In this document: in pieces, positions 1-9,244 of the stretch
Numbering within the stretch: the first letter of the stretch is position 1
Layout: the number at the start of each line of letters is the position of its first letter
From: Patescibacteria group bacterium
GTDB taxonomy: Bacteria; Patescibacteriota; Patescibacteriia; UBA9570; JAHJKD01
Length of the DNA: 37,526 nt
Direction of reading: 5' to 3'
Assembly: GCA_018822435.1 (NCBI GenBank)
Contig: JAHJKD010000020.1
Coordinates: 1-37,526 of the forward strand
Program-made: the position numbers and the translations under genes
The notes under the pieces: model-generated
The model's database searches: none
Told to the model about the DNA's origin: nothing
Seen by the model: the letters and a program-made list of their open reading frames with translations, nothing else

Positions 1-149
1 AAGGCGGATAGCTCATTTCTCTGTTCTGGTTTAAAATGATTATAGGGCATCTTTGTTTTGGTTAATAATTACTCGATATAATTATTTTACCTAACTTAGG
101 TGTCCTTTTGAATTAATTAAGGTTGGGACCAGAATGTAGGAATAAATCA

Positions 150-178
150 TTGACAATAACCCAAAAAAATGATAAAAT
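150..178 (+). promoter_or_regulatory. Sigma-70-type promoter
   Basis: TTGACA at 150-155 and TAAAAT at 173-178 are separated by 17 bp. Transcription would start near 185 and meet the terminator at 291-319 after about 135 nt. Readthrough would continue into the 37-aa peptide at 405 and the giant surface protein at 524. The motif match is directly visible; activity is inferred. Confidence 0.55.
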
Positions 179-290
179 AACAGTACAATTTGATCTTTTT
201 ACCAAAATAGTAGAAAGACCGAATAATAAAACAAAAATAAAAAAAAATGGAAAAATCCCAAAAAGTTCGATATTTTGTGTATTCTTAGCT

Positions 291-319
291 AAAAAATGCC
301 TTTTGCTGGCATTTTTTTT
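291..319 (+). terminator. Intrinsic terminator, possibly an attenuator
   Basis: AAAAAATGCC and GGCATTTTTT pair perfectly around a 7-nt loop and the hairpin ends in a run of eight T. It lies between the promoter at 150-178 and the first downstream gene at 405. It could therefore end a roughly 135-nt small RNA or attenuate transcription of the surface-protein unit. Because the arms are A/T-tailed on both sides it could also work on the minus strand. Confidence 0.6.
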
Positions 320-371
320 AGTATATGTTAAGGTAATTCGTTAAAAACAAAAATAAAAAATTAAAATGAAA

Positions 372-391
372 GCGGATTTCGCTAGATCCGC
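372..391. repeat. Palindromic repeat, GCGGAT type
   Basis: GCGGAT (372-377) and ATCCGC (386-391) form a hairpin within GAAAGCGGATTT...; the same 12-mer GAAAGCGGATTT occurs on the opposite strand at 34784-34795. The window start (1-10) carries a related AAGGCGGATA. These look like members of one intergenic palindrome family. Confidence 0.55.
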
Positions 392-404
392 CTTCAAAAA
401 ATCT

Positions 405-518
405 ATGAGAAAAGTGTTGTTAGAACACAAAGACTCCATAATTAACCAGGCCATTGTCACAATTGTGCTATTTGGCATTTTTGCGGCTGTCCTTTATGTA
501 CTGCCGCAACCGTTATAA
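405..518 (+). CDS. 37-aa single-pass membrane peptide
   Basis: A short frame begins at ATG 405 and ends with TAA at 516-518, giving 37 residues. The first 13 residues are charged (MRKVLLEHKDSII) and residues 14-35 form one continuous hydrophobic segment (from NQAIVTIVLF to AVLYVLP), so a single N-in membrane helix is likely. It ends 5 bp before the start codon of the giant surface protein at 524, which suggests cotranscription and perhaps coupled translation. No SD precedes it, as for most genes here. I do not recognise a family. Small size alone keeps confidence moderate; the sharp charged/hydrophobic partition and tight spacing favour a real gene. Confidence 0.5.
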   Translation: MRKVLLEHKDSIINQAIVTIVLFGIFAAVLYVLPQPL

Positions 519-523
519 ATATT

Positions 524-3500
524 ATGGGTTACAACCTGAAACGAAAATATTTTGATCCTCTGACCAAACAGAAGCATAGGCGTTGGCTGGCTTTGCCTGT
601 TTTTCTGATTACCAGCTTAGAGGTAGTTATTCATGCCCTTTCCGTATTATTCCACCCAATTTATAAATCCTTTGCCCGAGAATCGATCCGTTCCTACAAC
701 GGTGTTTATCATGATTCCTTTGCCCAGCATAAAAATAATAAGAGTGGTGCCCGTTATTTTGCGGCCAGCACTTTTATGATTTTACTTACGGCTGGGTTGC
801 TTGTGCATCTGGTCGTTTTTAGTTTCTTCCCCAATGGGATTCAGCCTGCCCTGGCAGCTAGCTCATTTACCGTCGACAGCCTGAACGACTTCCCAGACGC
901 TATTATTGGCGACGGCAATTGTGCCGACGCTTTCGGCAATTGCACCTTGCGCGCCGCCATTGAAGAAACTAATGCCGATGTCAGTGGTGCTCCCCATAAT
1001 ATTAATTTTAATTTATCTGGCATGATTGCTGTCGGTCCGGCTACTGCTATTCCTCTTCCCGCCTTGTCTAATAATGACACAAATATTAATGTTCCTACTG
1101 GATTTACCATCACTCTAAATGGGACCCGATTTATTGCGGCTGGTAGTGGGCTCGAAGTAAATGCGAATAATTGCGATATTGGCGCTGATGATTTTGGCGG
1201 CTTGCGGATAATCTTTTTTCCCCAAGACGGCATAGCGATTCATGGCGATGATACGGTCGTCAATAACACTTGGATTGGAACTGCCTTTGGCGGTACAAGT
1301 GAGCCAAATTTTCAAATGGGAATCAGTGCTTCAGCTGGAGCCAATAATCTTACTTTTACAAATAATTTAATTTCCGGTAATGCTGTTTCTGGAGTTTGGA
1401 GTAATGCTACAGGAAATATAAGTATAAATAATAATTTTATTGGTGTAAATAATACGGGCAATGGTGATCTTGGCAATGGAGCTCATGGAGTATATTTAGA
1501 CAATGGAACTTTGGATGCCCATGATAATGTTATAAGTGGTAACGGCGATGCCGGCATTGATATTAATGGTGGCACTAACCATGATGTTTATGATAACTAT
1601 TTAGGTACAGACTTAACTGGATCAATTGCCATTAGTAATGAAAGCGGGGTTGATATTGAAGGTGGAACAAATATTTTAATTGGCAACTCAGGCCGAAATA
1701 TTATTTCCGGCAATACCCAACATGGCGTGGAAATAAATGGCGGCACAGGCATTTCAGTTCAAAATAATTATATCGGCGTTGATAATTCAGCCATATTTGA
1801 TCTTGGCAATACCCAGCATGGCATCTATTCCAATGCACCGGCCCCTGCTCTTAATATTTCTGCTAACGTTATTAGTGGAAATGATGATATGGGAATTTAT
1901 GTTTGGTCAGATGATAGCGTGGCTATTTCCAATAATTATATTGGAACAAACACTCTTGACGCTAATTTAGGCAATGGATTAGAAGGTATCAGAGTAAGAG
2001 GTGTAACCCCTGCTACTGGGGCAGCTGATATTAATAATAATACAGTCGGATATAATGGAACTATTGGGGTTTACATTGAATTAACAAGTGGCTCTAAAGT
2101 GAATTTAAATACAATTCATGATAATACTACTAATGGAGCTCAAACATTAGGATCAAACTCCATTACCTACCAAGGAAACACTGTTTATAATAATGGTAAT
2201 GATGGAATGGCTCCAGGTGGATGTACAGGTACGAATCTTATTGGTGGTAACTCTGCTATCCCAGCAGAAAGAAATGTTATTTATGGCAATGGTAATAGAG
2301 GGATTAATACTGCTGCTTGCGGGGGCACGACTATCGAAGGTAATTATATTGGGGTAGAAGCCGATGGAGTAACAGCGAATGGAAATTTTGTTGGTGTTAT
2401 GAGTGGCGCAGGAGTTCAAGTGGGTAATCCTGGACGTCCTAATGTTATTTCAGGCAATTCTCAGCGAGGCATTCAGGCAATATCCAACTCAACCATCCAT
2501 AGCAATTATATTGGTACGGATTTTACCGGAACAGTTGCTGTTGGTAATGGCACCGGTGTTTACTTGACCGGATTTGGCGGCGCTCAAGTTGGAGGTGCGG
2601 CTGCTAATGAGCGCAATATTATTTCTGGTAATGCCCGAGGTGTTGAAGTTAATGCTGATAACAGTACGATTGAAAATAATTACATTGGCACAGATCCGAC
2701 TGGAGCAAATGACCTAGGCAATACAATGTCTGGGGTTTATTCAAATTCTTTTGTCAGTGGTTTAGATTTAAAAGATAATGTCATTTCTGGAAATACGACT
2801 GAAGGAATATGGTTGTCCAATATTTCTGGCACCATCCAAGATAACTATGTTGGCACCAATGCTGCTGGCAATGCTGCTATTGCCAATGATAGCTGGGGCA
2901 TACGGGTCGATAATATGACCAGCATGACAATTGATAATAATGTTATATCTGGCAACGGTAATGATGGTATTAGCGCGAACAATAGCTCTGGTGTTGAAAT
3001 ATATGATAACCACATTGGCGTAAATGCAGTTGGTGATGCGGCTATTCCTAATGGTGATGTCGGTGTTTACCCGACTGTTTGTACGAATTGCACGATTGGG
3101 GCGCCAGGCCAGGGAAATGTTATTTCGGGCAATACCAACGAGAATATTCATATAGACTCTTGTTCTGGCATTATTATTCAGAGCAATATGATCGGCACAA
3201 ATGCGGCTGGTGATGCTGCTATCGCTGGTAATGCTGATGGTATTATAAATTTTGGCTCACCAGGAACTCAAATCGGCGGCACATTTGCCAATGAGAGGAA
3301 TGTTATTTCAGGTAATCTTGTAGGCATTGGTCTTTGGCTTTCTCCAAATACTGATATCGCCAATAATTTTATTGGTGTCGCTGCCGACGGCACAACTCCA
3401 ATTGCAAATTCAATTTCCGGAATCTCTATTGCCGAAGATTCTGATTCAACTACCATCAAAGGTAATATTATTGCTAACAGTGGACTTGGTGTCGGTATAG

Positions 3501-6082
3501 GCGCTGCCTTTGGCGGCACAGTATCAAAATACGTTTCAATTGAAGAAAATTCAATCTATAGCAACCTTATTCAAGGTGGAATTTTATTAACAGACGGAGC
3601 CAATGAAAATATTCAACCCCCAGGCATTTATGAAGAAGAATACGATCCTGTCACCGACACCTATGATGTTCATGTAAACACGCCTTATTCCGGCGCCGTG
3701 GTTGAATTATTTACTGATTCAAATGGTGAGGGGAAAAATTATAAAGGCAATAAAACCACATCTTCCCCTGTTGTCTTTAATAATATTACCAAAAATCCCG
3801 GTACAGAATTTACAGTCACGGTTACAAATGCCAACGGCTCTACTTCTATTTTTGGCGGCCCGGATTCAAGCGCTCCTATGACCACAGCCGTTCCTGGCGG
3901 TGGCAATTATCTCACACCTTTAACTGTCACTCTTGATTCAAAAGACGATTATGATCCCAGTCCTATAATTTATTACACGACTGACGGCAGTGAACCAACC
4001 TTGGCTTCTGACTCCTGCGTTTCTATGTGCAATCTTGATATTATTACGACTACAACTTTAAAATTCTTTGGCCGTGACGGCAGTGGCAATCAGGAAGCCA
4101 CTCATACTGAACAATATAATATTTCTTCTTCCCCTTCCGGCATTAGCTTGAAAATTTCCAATGTGGCTGCCCAGAACGTCGGCTCCACCCATGCCGACAT
4201 TGTCTGGGACACAAATAAATATTCAGATTCTAAAGTTTACTATGGCAAGACCGTCGCCATGGTCAAAAGTAAATCCAATGCCAGTTATGTCCTCGATCAC
4301 CTCATTAACTTAACTGGTCTTGATCCTAATACAACTTATTATTTCCAGGTCGAATCCAGCACAGCCACAGAAACTGCCGCTTCCGCTATCGGTACTTTTA
4401 CTACCTTTAAAAATGAAATTGATGAGCCCGTAATTACGGCTCCGGCTGATGGCTCTCATTACTTTACTCTTTACATGACACATAATGATTACAATATAGA
4501 AGTGGAAATGCAGAACCCGGTTCTCACAGAAGGCAAGAATAAAGTTTATGTTGATGGTAAAAAACAAAAAAACAAAATAAATAATAAAAAATTTGCTGAA
4601 ATTGGCAGCGATGGCAAATCCGAATTTGATATTGGCGTAAAAAATAATAGTGACGTCGCTATCAATGATGGCCATAAGATCGAAGCTGACGCCATGAATA
4701 CGAATGGCAATACTTCAAAATTATCAGAACCTGTTTCTTTTGCCATGGGCTCCACCCATTCTTCCGGCACGATTTCTTTTGCCCCGACTGTGGCCGAACG
4801 TCCCGCAGACATGGTCAACACCACTCTTATTTCACAGCCTACTATTGCTTCTTACTTCCCCGGCATCACTGGCGCCCAAGTCTTGATTTATAAAAAAAGC
4901 ACAGCTGACTCAGATTATGTTCTGGATGGTACTACTAATGCTTCGGGCGATCCGTCTGGTATTATGAATTTCTCTTATCAGTTTTATTTGCCTCAACCGC
5001 CTGGTACAATTTCTGTTTACTTCAAAGTTAAAGATAATAACGGAGTCGTGCAATACACTTCTGAAGCTTTTTCCCTGGTCTATTACAAAGGCTGTCCTGC
5101 TACCTGGCAGGGTGCAGTTGTTGATATTCAAACAACCAATGAAAAACCTTGGCTCACATTTTTAATGTGTCACACCCAGGAATATGAAATGTTTATTGAT
5201 GGTACTTTCAATGGATCAGGTACAGCTCCGGCCACTCCATCTGGTACGGCTAGTATTGCATATCTTCCATTTTTACCTCTTTCCGAAGGACAACATGCTG
5301 TAAAAATTAGAACTTTTGAATCATACGGCTATCCTTATTCAGACACGAATGCCACTTTCGAAGTTGCTGCCGGAGGTTTTGGCGGCGGCGGTGGCACTAT
5401 GACTCCTCCCACTCCGACACCGACTCCAGAACCCGAGCCAGAGCCAGAGCCGGACATTACAGAAGAAATAATAATAATAGAAGATGGGGAAGAAATAATT
5501 GCCATTGAAGAAATCGAATTCGACACTGAAGAAGTAGTTGAACTGACCAAGAAAGAAAAGGCCCAGCTTAAAAAAGAGCTGACTGAGTCTTTAGAAAAAA
5601 ATACTCGTGTCATTATTAACATCGGTGGAGTTTTATATGAAGGTGAATTAATCGACGGTCTGACAAAATTTTGTATTAAAAAATGTCTATATCCTTCTTT
5701 GACTGCTGATCAGGATATGATTGAACTTTCCGGTGAATTAGACATTTCTAAAGAGTTATCTAAAAAACTTGATAAAGCCGGTGCCCAGGCGAACACCCAG
5801 CTTGTTCTTGGCGATCAAGTTCATGTTGCAAAAGTAAATAGAACTGGTGAATGGACAATTACTGTACCTTTGTCTGAACTTCCGGAAGGCGAAGTCGATG
5901 CCAGAGTTATGGCTTCTACCAATGGCGTTGATTCCGATGAAGTGACAGTCGCTAAGTTTCAAGCTCAAACCGAACCAACCATATCTAACACTTCCATCCT
6001 AATATTTGTCAACTTGGCATTAGCGGTTGTCTTCCTGCTTATCGGCGGCATTGTTTATCAAAGGCGTCGCAGACAAGCATAA
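524..6082 (+). CDS. Giant membrane-anchored right-handed beta-helix surface protein
   Basis: An 1852-residue protein. Two hydrophobic segments (about residues 22-46 and 79-103) precede a CSLREA-like segment (about 113-150, with GNCTLRAAIEETNA). Residues about 190-1025 are a parallel beta-helix made of imperfect repeats with NVISGN and N-[YF]-IG[TV] signatures, about a dozen of the latter. After it come a chitobiase-C-terminal-like segment (about 1119-1161, YYTTDGSEPT), a fibronectin-III-like domain (about 1210-1296), further beta-sandwich-like regions, a Pro/Glu linker (about 1626-1646) and a C-terminal membrane helix followed by RRRRQA (about 1825-1852). No LPxTG motif is seen. Such proteins are usually displayed on the surface; binding glycans or a host cell is inference. 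The 37-aa membrane peptide lies 5 bp upstream. A strong terminator follows. Confidence 0.85.
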   Translation: MGYNLKRKYFDPLTKQKHRRWLALPVFLITSLEVVIHALSVLFHPIYKSFARESIRSYNGVYHDSFAQHKNNKSGARYFAASTFMILLTAGLLVHLVVFSFFPNGIQPALAASSFTVDSLNDFPDAIIGDGNCADAFGNCTLRAAIEETNADVSGAPHNINFNLSGMIAVGPATAIPLPALSNNDTNINVPTGFTITLNGTRFIAAGSGLEVNANNCDIGADDFGGLRIIFFPQDGIAIHGDDTVVNNTWIGTAFGGTSEPNFQMGISASAGANNLTFTNNLISGNAVSGVWSNATGNISINNNFIGVNNTGNGDLGNGAHGVYLDNGTLDAHDNVISGNGDAGIDINGGTNHDVYDNYLGTDLTGSIAISNESGVDIEGGTNILIGNSGRNIISGNTQHGVEINGGTGISVQNNYIGVDNSAIFDLGNTQHGIYSNAPAPALNISANVISGNDDMGIYVWSDDSVAISNNYIGTNTLDANLGNGLEGIRVRGVTPATGAADINNNTVGYNGTIGVYIELTSGSKVNLNTIHDNTTNGAQTLGSNSITYQGNTVYNNGNDGMAPGGCTGTNLIGGNSAIPAERNVIYGNGNRGINTAACGGTTIEGNYIGVEADGVTANGNFVGVMSGAGVQVGNPGRPNVISGNSQRGIQAISNSTIHSNYIGTDFTGTVAVGNGTGVYLTGFGGAQVGGAAANERNIISGNARGVEVNADNSTIENNYIGTDPTGANDLGNTMSGVYSNSFVSGLDLKDNVISGNTTEGIWLSNISGTIQDNYVGTNAAGNAAIANDSWGIRVDNMTSMTIDNNVISGNGNDGISANNSSGVEIYDNHIGVNAVGDAAIPNGDVGVYPTVCTNCTIGAPGQGNVISGNTNENIHIDSCSGIIIQSNMIGTNAAGDAAIAGNADGIINFGSPGTQIGGTFANERNVISGNLVGIGLWLSPNTDIANNFIGVAADGTTPIANSISGISIAEDSDSTTIKGNIIANSGLGVGIGAAFGGTVSKYVSIEENSIYSNLIQGGILLTDGANENIQPPGIYEEEYDPVTDTYDVHVNTPYSGAVVELFTDSNGEGKNYKGNKTTSSPVVFNNITKNPGTEFTVTVTNANGSTSIFGGPDSSAPMTTAVPGGGNYLTPLTVTLDSKDDYDPSPIIYYTTDGSEPTLASDSCVSMCNLDIITTTTLKFFGRDGSGNQEATHTEQYNISSSPSGISLKISNVAAQNVGSTHADIVWDTNKYSDSKVYYGKTVAMVKSKSNASYVLDHLINLTGLDPNTTYYFQVESSTATETAASAIGTFTTFKNEIDEPVITAPADGSHYFTLYMTHNDYNIEVEMQNPVLTEGKNKVYVDGKKQKNKINNKKFAEIGSDGKSEFDIGVKNNSDVAINDGHKIEADAMNTNGNTSKLSEPVSFAMGSTHSSGTISFAPTVAERPADMVNTTLISQPTIASYFPGITGAQVLIYKKSTADSDYVLDGTTNASGDPSGIMNFSYQFYLPQPPGTISVYFKVKDNNGVVQYTSEAFSLVYYKGCPATWQGAVVDIQTTNEKPWLTFLMCHTQEYEMFIDGTFNGSGTAPATPSGTASIAYLPFLPLSEGQHAVKIRTFESYGYPYSDTNATFEVAAGGFGGGGGTMTPPTPTPTPEPEPEPEPDITEEIIIIEDGEEIIAIEEIEFDTEEVVELTKKEKAQLKKELTESLEKNTRVIINIGGVLYEGELIDGLTKFCIKKCLYPSLTADQDMIELSGELDISKELSKKLDKAGAQANTQLVLGDQVHVAKVNRTGEWTITVPLSELPEGEVDARVMASTNGVDSDEVTVAKFQAQTEPTISNTSILIFVNLALAVVFLLIGGIVYQRRRRQA

Positions 6083-6090
6083 TTCAAGAT

Positions 6091-6133
6091 AAAAAAAGTA
6101 GGGGTTCAAAATTTTAAACCCCTACTTTATATT
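6091..6133. terminator. Bidirectional intrinsic terminator between convergent genes
   Basis: AAAGTAGGGGTT (6095-6106) and AACCCCTACTTT (6117-6128) form a 12-bp perfect stem with a 10-nt loop. A run of A lies upstream and T-rich sequence downstream, so it can end both the plus-strand giant gene and the minus-strand gyrA operon. The hairpin at 20121-20155 has the same design. Confidence 0.85.
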
Positions 6134-6141
6134 TGAGTAAT

Positions 6142-6483
6142 TTACAGATTCACATCCTGCATTGGTCCCTTTGGTTTAGGCGCCTCTTTCTTAATAGAAA
6201 GGTCTTTCTTGGCAGGCCCGGCCGGAGCAGAAGGTTTAGGCGGTTCTTCGCCTTTCTTGCCTTTGCCTAGTAAGCCAAGCAGAGAGAAGATAATTACCAG
6301 CAGATTGACAACTACGCCGTATAAACAGATTGGCACATCAGAAATGATATTACCTTCCGGGCAGGCGACTACGGATTCCACGCAACCTGATCCCCAGGTG
6401 TCATAGTAAGCGAAGTAAGCCGAGAATAATAAGCCCAGAATAGACAGTATGAGAATGATAGTTAATGCTGTTTTTGGTTTCAT
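6142..6483 (-). CDS. Small membrane protein resembling half of a VKOR-like protein
   Basis: A 113-residue protein with two membrane helices (about 7-28 and 50-73) joined by an extracytoplasmic loop with cysteines (GCVESVVAC), then a Pro/Lys/Ala-rich cytoplasmic tail. The pattern of a loop Cys pair, then DVP-x-CLYG leading into the next helix, resembles the first loop of vitamin K epoxide reductase family proteins, which regenerate disulfide catalysts. The usual family has four or more helices and a CxxC near the last one; neither is present. It is therefore a half-size relative or a lookalike. It is last in the minus-strand run after gyrA (34 bp gap), ahead of the shared terminator. The family link is tentative. 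Confidence 0.6.
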   Translation of the reverse strand: MKPKTALTIILILSILGLLFSAYFAYYDTWGSGCVESVVACPEGNIISDVPICLYGVVVNLLVIIFSLLGLLGKGKKGEEPPKPSAPAGPAKKDLSIKKEAPKPKGPMQDVNL

Positions 6484-6517
6484 AATATTATTTTAAATTA
6501 TTTATTAAATTGAAGGA

Positions 6518-9214
6518 CTATTTTTTTGGCTTTGCGTCTTCTTCTTTTTGGGTGTCCACAAAGGTCACCGAAGCTACCTTATCTTCTTTTTCCTTAAAAC
6601 GCATCAGCCTCACGCCTTGGGTGTCGCGTCCCAGGACATTTACAGATTTCAGAGCCAGCCTGATAACCTGTCCTTTATCAGAAATAATTATCAGGTCTTC
6701 TTGTTCTCTTTTTTTATTTACAATAAAGGCCGCTTTTATTTTACCTGTTTTATCTGTAATTTTTGCTGTCTTTATTCCGGTTCCGCCTCGGTTTTGGGTC
6801 TTGTATTTAGTAAGTTCCGTTCGTTTACCATAACCATTACCCATGATAACAAGAATTTGGTCTTCTGGCGTGACCTTGCCTGCTTTAATGATGCCCATAC
6901 CAACAATCTTGCCCTCACCTTTAAGGCGAATACCTCTTACTCCGGCGGCTGATCGGCCCATGGCCCGAATATCTTTTTCCTTAAATCTAATCGCTTGGCC
7001 AGTTCCTGACACTAGCATAATCTCGTCATCGCCTGTTGACGGTTTGATCCATTCTAAATTGTCGCCATCTTTCAATTTAATGGCAATCAAACCTGATCTC
7101 CTTAAATTATCAAAAGAAGTGATGTCTGTTTTTTTAATGATGCCCTTTTCTGTTACCATGACCAGGAATTTAGAATTGCTCAGGTCTTTCACAGACAGGA
7201 CATTGGAAACTTTTTCCTCAGGAGAAAGTTGCAGGAAATTAACAATCGCTTGTCCTTTGGCTGTGCGCGATGCCTGGGGAACTTCATAAGCCTTTAATTG
7301 GAATACGCGGCCCCGGGTTGTGAAGAACAGGAGTTCCGCATGCGTGGTTGTGGTCATCATCTGTCCCACCGAGTCTTCTTCCTTGGCGCTCAGACCGATC
7401 ACGCCTTTGCCGCCGCGGGACTGCGCCTTGAAGGTAGAAGGCGGTACGCGTTTAATATAACCGTCCTGGGTTATCATGACGATCGTGTCTTCTTTTGGTA
7501 TTAAATCTTTCTGGCTGAACTTACCCACCGCATGAGGGAATATTTGCGTGCGTCGTTCGTCACCATAGCTTTCTTTAACGTGTTGCAGGTCTTCTTTTAT
7601 AATTTGTTGAACTTTTTTCTCGTCTTGTAATATGCCTTTCAATTCTTTAACCAGCTTTTTAATCTCTTTCAGCTCTTCTTCTACTTTCAATCTTTCCAAG
7701 TTGGCCAGCTGTTGCAGTTTCATTTCCAGAATAGCCACTGCCTGCCGGTCTGATAATTTAAACTTTTTTATCAGATTAGCTTTGGCTTGTTCTTTATCTT
7801 TGGATTGTTTGATGGTTTTAATAATGGCATCAATTTTTTCCAGCGCCATGACCAAGCCTTCTAAAATATGGGCTCTTTCTTCCGCTTTTTTTAATTCGTA
7901 TTTTGTCCTGCGGGTAATGACTTCTTTTCTGTGTTTAATAAATTCCTCTAAAACCATTTTCAGGTTCAAAACACGCGGCTGGATGCCATCCACTAAGGCC
8001 AGCATATTCACATTGAAGTTTTCCTGTAATTGCGTGAGAGAGTATAAGCGGTTTAAAACTTTTTTAGGATAGGCGTCTTTTTTTAGCTCAACTACAACGC
8101 GTACGCCGTCTTTGTCTGATTCATCTCTTAAGTCTCTGATGCCTTCGATTTTTTTATCCTTAACCAGATTGGCGATTTTCTCAATCATGGTGGCTTTATT
8201 TACCTGATAGGGGACTTCGGTAATAATGATCCTGAATTGTCCGGATTTTTCTTCCATGATTTCTGCTTTTCCGCGCATGGTAATCGGACCTTTGCCCGTA
8301 GCATAAGCTTGTTTGATGTCCTGTATATTAAAGATCTGGCCGCCCGTCGGGAAGTCCGGGCCTTTTACAAATTCTAATAAGTCTTCCACCGGAGTTTGGG
8401 GATGTTCGAGCAGGTGGGCAATGCCATCACAAAGCTCGCCCAGATTATGGGGAGGAATATTGGTGGCCATACCAACAGCAATACCGACAGTACCGTTTAA
8501 AAGCAGGTTAGGCAGTTTCGCTGGCAGTACGATTGGTTCATCATGAGTGCCGTCATAGTTGGGGGCGAAATTAACAGTATCTTTATCAATATCAAATAAT
8601 AGTTCATCAGCGATCTTTTCTAATTTGGCTTCGGTATAACGCATGGCCGCCGCCCGGTCACCGTCCATGGAGCCGAAGTTACCCTGGCCGTTTACCAGCG
8701 GATAGCGCATGGCAAAGTCCTGGGCCATTCTTACCATGGAGTCATATACCGCCGTGTCACCATGCGGATGATATTTACCAAGTACTTCGCCAACTACGGT
8801 GGCTGATTTTCTGAATTTACCGCCGGAACGAAGGCCTAAGTTCCACATCGCAAACAGTATTCTTCTGTGGACCGGTTTTAAACCGTCCCTGACATCAGGC
8901 AGGGCGCGGGCAACTATAACACTCATGGCATAGTCCAGGTAGGACTCTTCCATTTCTTCAACAATTTTTTGTTTTAACTCGCCGTTTGCATCCATGGTTG
9001 GCGAGACTGCTCTACCTCTCTCTTCTTTAATTTCTACAATTTCTTCTACTTCTTCTTTTACTTCAGGTTCTTTCTTCTTTGGAGCCGGTTTTTTAGCAGC
9101 GACTGGTTTTTTTGGGGCAGCCTTTTTGGCTATATTTTTACCGGTCGGAGCCTTGGCAGAGGCGGATTTCTTGGCTGCCGGTTTCTTAGTTTGTTTCTTT
9201 TTCTTAGCAGGCAT
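6518..9214 (-). CDS. gyrA: DNA gyrase subunit A with histone-like N-terminal tail
   Basis: GyrA forms an A2B2 enzyme with GyrB that introduces negative supercoils by passing one DNA duplex through a break in another. At 898 residues it carries the breakage-reunion domain, with the catalytic tyrosine in AMRYTEAKL (Y193, equivalent to E. coli Y122). A coiled-coil tower and a C-terminal beta-pinwheel follow, with the GyrA box QSRGGKG at 598-604, which argues for gyrase rather than topoisomerase IV. The offset of about 71 residues reflects a Lys/Ala/Pro-rich N-terminal tail (residues 1-50) plus an acidic stretch, unlike standard GyrA. The tail contains the S-A-K-A-P peptide encoded by the 24-bp repeat at 9141-9165. 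The gene lies downstream of the MBL-fold gene and a one-TM gene. No SD is seen. Confidence 0.97.
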   Translation of the reverse strand: MPAKKKKQTKKPAAKKSASAKAPTGKNIAKKAAPKKPVAAKKPAPKKKEPEVKEEVEEIVEIKEERGRAVSPTMDANGELKQKIVEEMEESYLDYAMSVIVARALPDVRDGLKPVHRRILFAMWNLGLRSGGKFRKSATVVGEVLGKYHPHGDTAVYDSMVRMAQDFAMRYPLVNGQGNFGSMDGDRAAAMRYTEAKLEKIADELLFDIDKDTVNFAPNYDGTHDEPIVLPAKLPNLLLNGTVGIAVGMATNIPPHNLGELCDGIAHLLEHPQTPVEDLLEFVKGPDFPTGGQIFNIQDIKQAYATGKGPITMRGKAEIMEEKSGQFRIIITEVPYQVNKATMIEKIANLVKDKKIEGIRDLRDESDKDGVRVVVELKKDAYPKKVLNRLYSLTQLQENFNVNMLALVDGIQPRVLNLKMVLEEFIKHRKEVITRRTKYELKKAEERAHILEGLVMALEKIDAIIKTIKQSKDKEQAKANLIKKFKLSDRQAVAILEMKLQQLANLERLKVEEELKEIKKLVKELKGILQDEKKVQQIIKEDLQHVKESYGDERRTQIFPHAVGKFSQKDLIPKEDTIVMITQDGYIKRVPPSTFKAQSRGGKGVIGLSAKEEDSVGQMMTTTTHAELLFFTTRGRVFQLKAYEVPQASRTAKGQAIVNFLQLSPEEKVSNVLSVKDLSNSKFLVMVTEKGIIKKTDITSFDNLRRSGLIAIKLKDGDNLEWIKPSTGDDEIMLVSGTGQAIRFKEKDIRAMGRSAAGVRGIRLKGEGKIVGMGIIKAGKVTPEDQILVIMGNGYGKRTELTKYKTQNRGGTGIKTAKITDKTGKIKAAFIVNKKREQEDLIIISDKGQVIRLALKSVNVLGRDTQGVRLMRFKEKEDKVASVTFVDTQKEEDAKPKK
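9141..9165 (-). repeat. SAKAP palindromic repeat inside gyrA
   Basis: On the coding strand this reads CCGCCTCTGCCAAGG then CTCCGACCGG, and it encodes residues 17-25 (SASAKAPTG) of GyrA. It shares the core GCCAAGGCTCCG with copies inside rpsA and rplS, in the same reading frame, and it is close to the intergenic copy at 37470-37493. Confidence 0.75.
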
Positions 9215-9244
9215 ATTTATTTATATATGTTTAATAATTTATTT

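Larger units (their letters stand above)
1..404. other. A+T-rich intergenic region, no credible protein gene
   Basis: This stretch holds no coding region I can support. A 73-codon open frame at 123-344 starts at a TTG and encodes a lysine/asparagine/isoleucine-rich peptide typical of random A+T-rich DNA. What can be seen is a sigma-70-like promoter at 150-178, an intrinsic terminator at 291-319 and a palindromic repeat at 372-391, each listed separately. A 13-codon frame begins with ATG at 247 between promoter and terminator, but it has no ribosome binding site. Confidence 0.6.

Noticed and set aside
123-344. 73-codon frame starting at TTG
   Set aside because: It is Lys/Asn/Ile-rich low-complexity sequence crossing a promoter and a terminator; no SD, and no domain-like composition.
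1400-3560. Repeated short motifs that could suggest a CRISPR array or minisatellite
   Set aside because: The repetition is at protein level (NVISGN, N-Y-IGT) with variable DNA, within one open frame; it is a beta-helix domain, not an array. No CRISPR array or cas gene is seen in the window.
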